Shown piece after piece: positions 5,734-8,717 of a stretch of 8,717 nucleotides of DNA. The position numbers and the translations under genes are program-made. Every line of letters starts with the position of its first letter. Position 1 is the first letter of the stretch. The notes beneath the pieces are model-generated. The model worked only from the letters and a program-made list of their open reading frames with translations. It searched no databases and was not told where the DNA came from. This DNA is from Candidatus Latescibacterota bacterium (GTDB lineage: Bacteria; Eisenbacteria; RBG-16-71-46; SZUA-252): the NCBI GenBank assembly GCA_016207265.1, contig JACQPZ010000037.1:1-8717 (forward strand), written 5' to 3'.

Positions 5734-7161
5734 ATGAAGGCGACCGTGCTGGTCATCGACGACGACGAAACGATCCGCCATTTCCTCCCGCGGGAGCTCA
5801 AGGCGGAGGGCTACCAGGTCCTGACCGCCGAGTCCGGGCAGGCGGGCCTTCAGATCCTCGAGAAAGAGCCGGTCGACCTCGTGCTCCTCGATATCCGGCT
5901 TCCCGATCTCTCTGGGATCCAGGTGCTCGATCGCATCCGCACGCAATGGCCCGAGCAGATCGTCGTGATGCTGACCGGAGAGCCCGACCACGAGACGGCG
6001 GTCCAGGCCATGCGGCTCGGCGCGCGCGATTATCTGATCAAGGGAAAGCCGATCCGGGAAGAGCTGCTCCTCGTCATCGAGCGCGAGCTTCAGGCCCAGC
6101 GCCTGGGCCGCGAGGTCCAGCACCACCGGCAGCAGAAGAGCCAGAAGTTCTCCCGCGAATTCGTCCGGGGGGAGAGTCCCCAGATGCAGCAGGTCTACGC
6201 GATCGTCGAGCAGGTCGCGCAGAGCGACTCTACCAGCGTGCTGATCGAAGGGGAGAGCGGGACGGGGAAGGAGCTGATCGCCCACTGGATCCACGAGCTC
6301 TCGGCGCGGCGGGAGAAGCCCATGCTCGAAGTGAATTGCGCGGCGATCCCGCGCGAGCTCCTGGAATCGGAGCTCTTCGGGCACGAAAGGGGGGCGTTCA
6401 CCGACGCCCGCCAGCAGAAGCAGGGTCTCCTCGAGCTCGCGAACGGCGGCACCTTGTTCCTCGACGAGGTGGGAGAGATGAGCCTGACAATCCAGGTGAA
6501 GCTCCTGCGCGTCCTCGAGCGCATGACGTTCAAGCGGGTCGGCGGGACCAAGGACATCACGGTGAGCGTCCGGGTGATCTCGGCGACGAACCAGAACCTC
6601 GAGTCCATGGTGCGCGGGCAGCGCTTCCGGGAGGATCTCTTCTACCGGCTCAAGGTGGTCCCGATCCGAGTGCCGGCGCTCCGGGAGCGCCGGGATGATA
6701 TCCTCCCCTTGGCGCGGCATTTCCTGGCGCAGTTCAACCGGCAATTCGGAAAGGGCTTCGCGACCATCGACCCCGAAGCGGAGCAGATTCTCATGTCGTA
6801 CCCCTGGCCCGGCAACATCCGCGAGCTTCGCAATCTCTTCGAGCGGATCGTTCTCCTCTCGCAGGGAGACCGGATCCTGAGCCAGCATCTGACCGCCGCC
6901 ATCGCTCCGGAGCCCAGGCGCGGCGAGTCCCCGCTGGGGACGCTGCGCGCCGCCTTCGAGGACGGGCAGTTCCCGGAGCAAGGCCTCGACCTCGAGGCGA
7001 CGCTCGGGCAGATCGAGCGCGGGATCATCCAGCGCGCGTTCGACCGCGCGCGCGGGAACCAGAGCCGCACCGCGACGCTCCTCCAGATGAAGCGCGACAA
7101 GCTCCGCTACCGCATGAAGCTCTATGGATTCCAGGACAACACAGCGGCCGACCTGGGGTAG
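5734..7161 (+). CDS. NtrC-family sigma-54-dependent response regulator (REC-AAA+-Fis)
   Basis: The product is 475 residues. The receiver domain has its acidic pocket at D9-D11, phospho-acceptor D53 (LLDIRLPD), T81 and K103, all intact. The AAA+ domain from about 143 has Walker A GESGTGKE (173-180), Walker B LFLDE (D244, E245) and the downstream LFYRLKVVPIRVPALRER segment. The loop that touches sigma-54 reads GAFTDA (220-225) instead of GAFTGA. The C-terminal Fis-type helix-turn-helix (about 425-466, RARGNQSRTATLLQMKRDKLRYRM) binds DNA. After phosphorylation by the kinase encoded just upstream it should form a ring and open sigma-54 promoters by ATP hydrolysis. The start at 5734 is set by GGGGGAG at 5722-5728 and by homology: VLVIDDDE begins at residue 5. 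The 3' end overlaps lptE by 38 bases. The promoter at 1206-1221 is a candidate target. Confidence 0.95.
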   Translation: MKATVLVIDDDETIRHFLPRELKAEGYQVLTAESGQAGLQILEKEPVDLVLLDIRLPDLSGIQVLDRIRTQWPEQIVVMLTGEPDHETAVQAMRLGARDYLIKGKPIREELLLVIERELQAQRLGREVQHHRQQKSQKFSREFVRGESPQMQQVYAIVEQVAQSDSTSVLIEGESGTGKELIAHWIHELSARREKPMLEVNCAAIPRELLESELFGHERGAFTDARQQKQGLLELANGGTLFLDEVGEMSLTIQVKLLRVLERMTFKRVGGTKDITVSVRVISATNQNLESMVRGQRFREDLFYRLKVVPIRVPALRERRDDILPLARHFLAQFNRQFGKGFATIDPEAEQILMSYPWPGNIRELRNLFERIVLLSQGDRILSQHLTAAIAPEPRRGESPLGTLRAAFEDGQFPEQGLDLEATLGQIERGIIQRAFDRARGNQSRTATLLQMKRDKLRYRMKLYGFQDNTAADLG

Positions 7162-7690
7162 ATCCCTCCGCGCGGGCCGAGCGCTCGCGCGCTGGATCTG
7201 GACGGGCGCCGCCGCTCTCGTTGCGACCGCTGCCGGCTGCGGGTACACCGTCCGCGGCGCGCTGCCGTCGCACCTCAAGACGCTGGCCATCCCGGTCTTC
7301 GCCAATTCCACGGTGGAATTCGGGCTCGCCGACGACGTCACACAGTCGCTCGTGAGCGGCTTTCTCGCGGATCGGCATCTCCGCATCGTCCAGGAGCGGG
7401 ACGCGGACGCCGTACTCCGCGGCACCGTGGTCTCGTACCGGAACCGGGTGTTCGGGTACACATCCACGGAGCGCGCCACGGAGTACGAGGTGATCCTCAC
7501 GGTGAAGGTCGCGTTCCGGGACATGATCAGGAACCGGGACCTCTGGAAGGAAGACGCGCTCTCGATGAGAACCACGTACAATGTGGTTGCGGTGGGCGCG
7601 GAGCCGGCGAAGACGGAGACGGACGGGAGGAGAGACGTGATCCAGAAGCTGAGCGACCAGATCGTGAGCCGCACGGTGCAGGGATGGTGA
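7124..7690 (+). CDS. lptE: LPS-assembly lipoprotein LptE
   Basis: LptE is the outer-membrane lipoprotein that plugs and helps fold LptD, the last step in delivering LPS to the cell surface. The product is 188 residues. An Arg-rich start and hydrophobic stretch (WIWTGAAALVATAAG) lead to C39 in AAGCGY, an acceptable though not ideal lipobox. The mature part begins GYTVRGALPSHLKTLAIPVFANSTVEFGL, the usual opening of the LptE family, followed by alternating helices and strands (DADAVLRGTVVSYRNRVFGY). The ATG at 7124 lies inside the end of the regulator gene. I see no other in-frame start before the signal sequence, so translation is probably coupled. The next gene is holA, and the lptE-holA order is also found in E. 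coli, which supports both calls. Confidence 0.85.
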   Translation: MDSRTTQRPTWGRSLRAGRALARWIWTGAAALVATAAGCGYTVRGALPSHLKTLAIPVFANSTVEFGLADDVTQSLVSGFLADRHLRIVQERDADAVLRGTVVSYRNRVFGYTSTERATEYEVILTVKVAFRDMIRNRDLWKEDALSMRTTYNVVAVGAEPAKTETDGRRDVIQKLSDQIVSRTVQGW

Positions 7691-8646
7691 GGGAACGCGC
7701 GTCCCGGATTCCGGTCCGAGAAGCCGAGCGGCTCCTGCTCGGTCCCGCGGCCGGGCTCAAGCCGGTCCTTCTCGCCGCGGGGCCGGAGGAGTTCCTACGC
7801 GAGCGGCTTACGCGGGCGTGCCGCGCCGGCGCCGAGGCGGAGGGCGCGGAGTTCCAGCGGCTCGAAGGGGACACCCTGGACGCTGAGACTCTTGCCGGGG
7901 CGCTGGGCACGCTGGCCTTGTTCGGCGGCGCGCGGCGGATCTGGATCCGCGAGTGCTCGAAGATGGCGGGGCCGGTCGAGGAGACGGTGCTCGAGTGGGC
8001 CGGCGCGCCTCAGGAGGGGGTGTTCGTGCTCCTGACGACCGCGCGCGATGCGGAGGACCTGAGCTTTCTCAAGGCGCTCGCGTCGCGCGCGGCGGCGATA
8101 CCCTGCGCCCTCCAGGGATCCGAGGGAGCGGAATGGGCCGAGCAGATCGCACGCGAAGAGGGGCTCAAGCTTCCCGCCCGTACGTGCGATGCGATCCTCG
8201 ATGCCTCGTTGAACCTGCTCGCCTATCGGCAGGAGATCCGCAAGCTCGCCGCGCACGCGGATCCGGACGGCCGCGTGAAGCCGGAAGCGCTGGACGCGGT
8301 GCGGAGGGGACTGCCGGGCGCCTCGATCGATCGGTGGGCGGCCGCCGTTCTCGCGGGAGGAGCTTCCTCGGTTCGCGCCGAGACCGAAGCCCTCGTTCGG
8401 GACGGCGTCGGAGGCACTGCGGCCCTCTGGGCGATCGCCGAGCGCGCGTTGGGCGCGCTCGAGCCGCAGGCGTTTTTCTATCGCCGCGCCGGCGCCGCCG
8501 ACGGACCGCCGCTCGCCAAGGCGAGTGCGCGGGCCGCGCTGGACGCGGTCTACCGGGCCGACCGGGGGCTCAAGCGGGGGGATCTTCGCGATTCCGACCT
8601 GGTGGAAACACTGGTCTCGACCGTGAGGCGGGCGATCCGTGGCTGA
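7684..8646 (+). CDS. holA: DNA polymerase III subunit delta
   Basis: HolA is the delta subunit of the clamp loader and opens the beta sliding clamp ring. The product is 320 residues, about usual for the family. The N-terminal part (KPVLLAAGPEEFLRERLTRA, about 26-45) is the degenerate AAA+ core without a working Walker A. ARRIWIREC and GVFVLLTTARDAEDLSFLKALA follow, at the places expected for the family. N177-LLAYRQEIRKLAAHA matches the conserved helix of domain II. The rest is the helical C-terminal domain. It starts at ATG 7684, overlapping the lptE stop by seven bases. A GTG at 7687 would give a four-base overlap instead. As a replication gene it is probably unrelated in function to its neighbours. 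Confidence 0.88.
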   Translation: MVRERASRIPVREAERLLLGPAAGLKPVLLAAGPEEFLRERLTRACRAGAEAEGAEFQRLEGDTLDAETLAGALGTLALFGGARRIWIRECSKMAGPVEETVLEWAGAPQEGVFVLLTTARDAEDLSFLKALASRAAAIPCALQGSEGAEWAEQIAREEGLKLPARTCDAILDASLNLLAYRQEIRKLAAHADPDGRVKPEALDAVRRGLPGASIDRWAAAVLAGGASSVRAETEALVRDGVGGTAALWAIAERALGALEPQAFFYRRAGAADGPPLAKASARAALDAVYRADRGLKRGDLRDSDLVETLVSTVRRAIRG

Positions 8647-8717
8647 CCTCAAGCGAAACGAAAAGCCCGCGCCGGCGCGCGCCGAGAGCCAAGGGACGCG
8701 CGGCAGAGCCCTCTACC
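8639..8717 (+). CDS. Possible next gene, N-terminal fragment only
   Basis: A GTG at 8639 overlaps the holA stop by eight bases and opens a frame that runs to the window edge, giving about 26 residues that begin MADLKRNEKPAPARAE. A GAGG at 8625-8628 lies 10 bases upstream. The gene before it is also joined by a short overlap, so a coupled next gene is plausible. The visible residues are charged and Ala/Pro-rich and show no domain, so I cannot name the product. Confidence 0.4.
   Translation, partial: MADLKRNEKPAPARAESQGTRGRALY

Noticed and set aside
5629..7674. 681-residue open frame on the minus strand
   Set aside because: It lies antisense to the response regulator and lptE, both clear by motif, and shows no recognisable domain.

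Overview
The window is high-GC DNA whose genes all read on the + strand. It looks like a piece of a diderm, lipopolysaccharide-bearing bacterium. The signs are an LptE-type lipoprotein, a PorV/PorQ-type outer-membrane barrel with a peptidoglycan-binding SPOR tail, and a sugar-phosphate transferase for surface polysaccharide. PEGA/DUF5683-like and PorV-like proteins together with the high GC suggest an uncultured lineage of the FCB/Gemmatimonadota/Eisenbacteria kind. That placement is an inference from gene style, not a marker-gene result.

Layout. (1) Positions 1-1008 hold the 3' part of a gene for a PEGA-like plus duplicated DUF5683-like membrane protein, cut by the window edge. (2) Positions 1009-1305 are a 297-bp regulatory gap with a cluster of CCTCGGG inverted repeats and a near-perfect sigma-54 (-24/-12) promoter at 1206-1221. 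(3) Positions 1306-2751 encode a secreted PorV-like barrel joined by a Pro/Ala-rich linker to a SPOR domain. (4) Positions 2752-3033 hold an extended -10 sigma-70-type promoter followed by about 200 nt of leader with four successive inverted repeats. (5) Positions 3034-3741 encode a WcaJ/PglC-type polyprenyl-phosphate sugar-phosphate transferase. (6) A second promoter with the same geometry (TTG..., 15 bp, TGG, TA...T) lies at 3763-3792. It precedes a soluble NtrB-like histidine kinase (3861-5717) and its NtrC-type sigma-54 response regulator (5734-7161). (7) lptE (7124-7690) and holA (7684-8646) follow with overlapping ends, and a possible next gene starts at 8639 and runs off the window.

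How it may work together. The kinase/regulator pair is the kind that switches on sigma-54 promoters, and the only good sigma-54 promoter I found lies about 4.5 kb upstream, in front of the PorV-SPOR gene. The simplest reading is that a cytoplasmic signal, sensed by a GAF-like domain with four closely placed cysteines, controls an outer-membrane protein anchored to the cell wall. Surface polysaccharide and LPS-assembly genes sit around it. This link is a hypothesis. The gene calls are mostly firm. Nothing in the window is clearly mobile, and I saw no tRNA, rRNA, CRISPR or insertion sequence.
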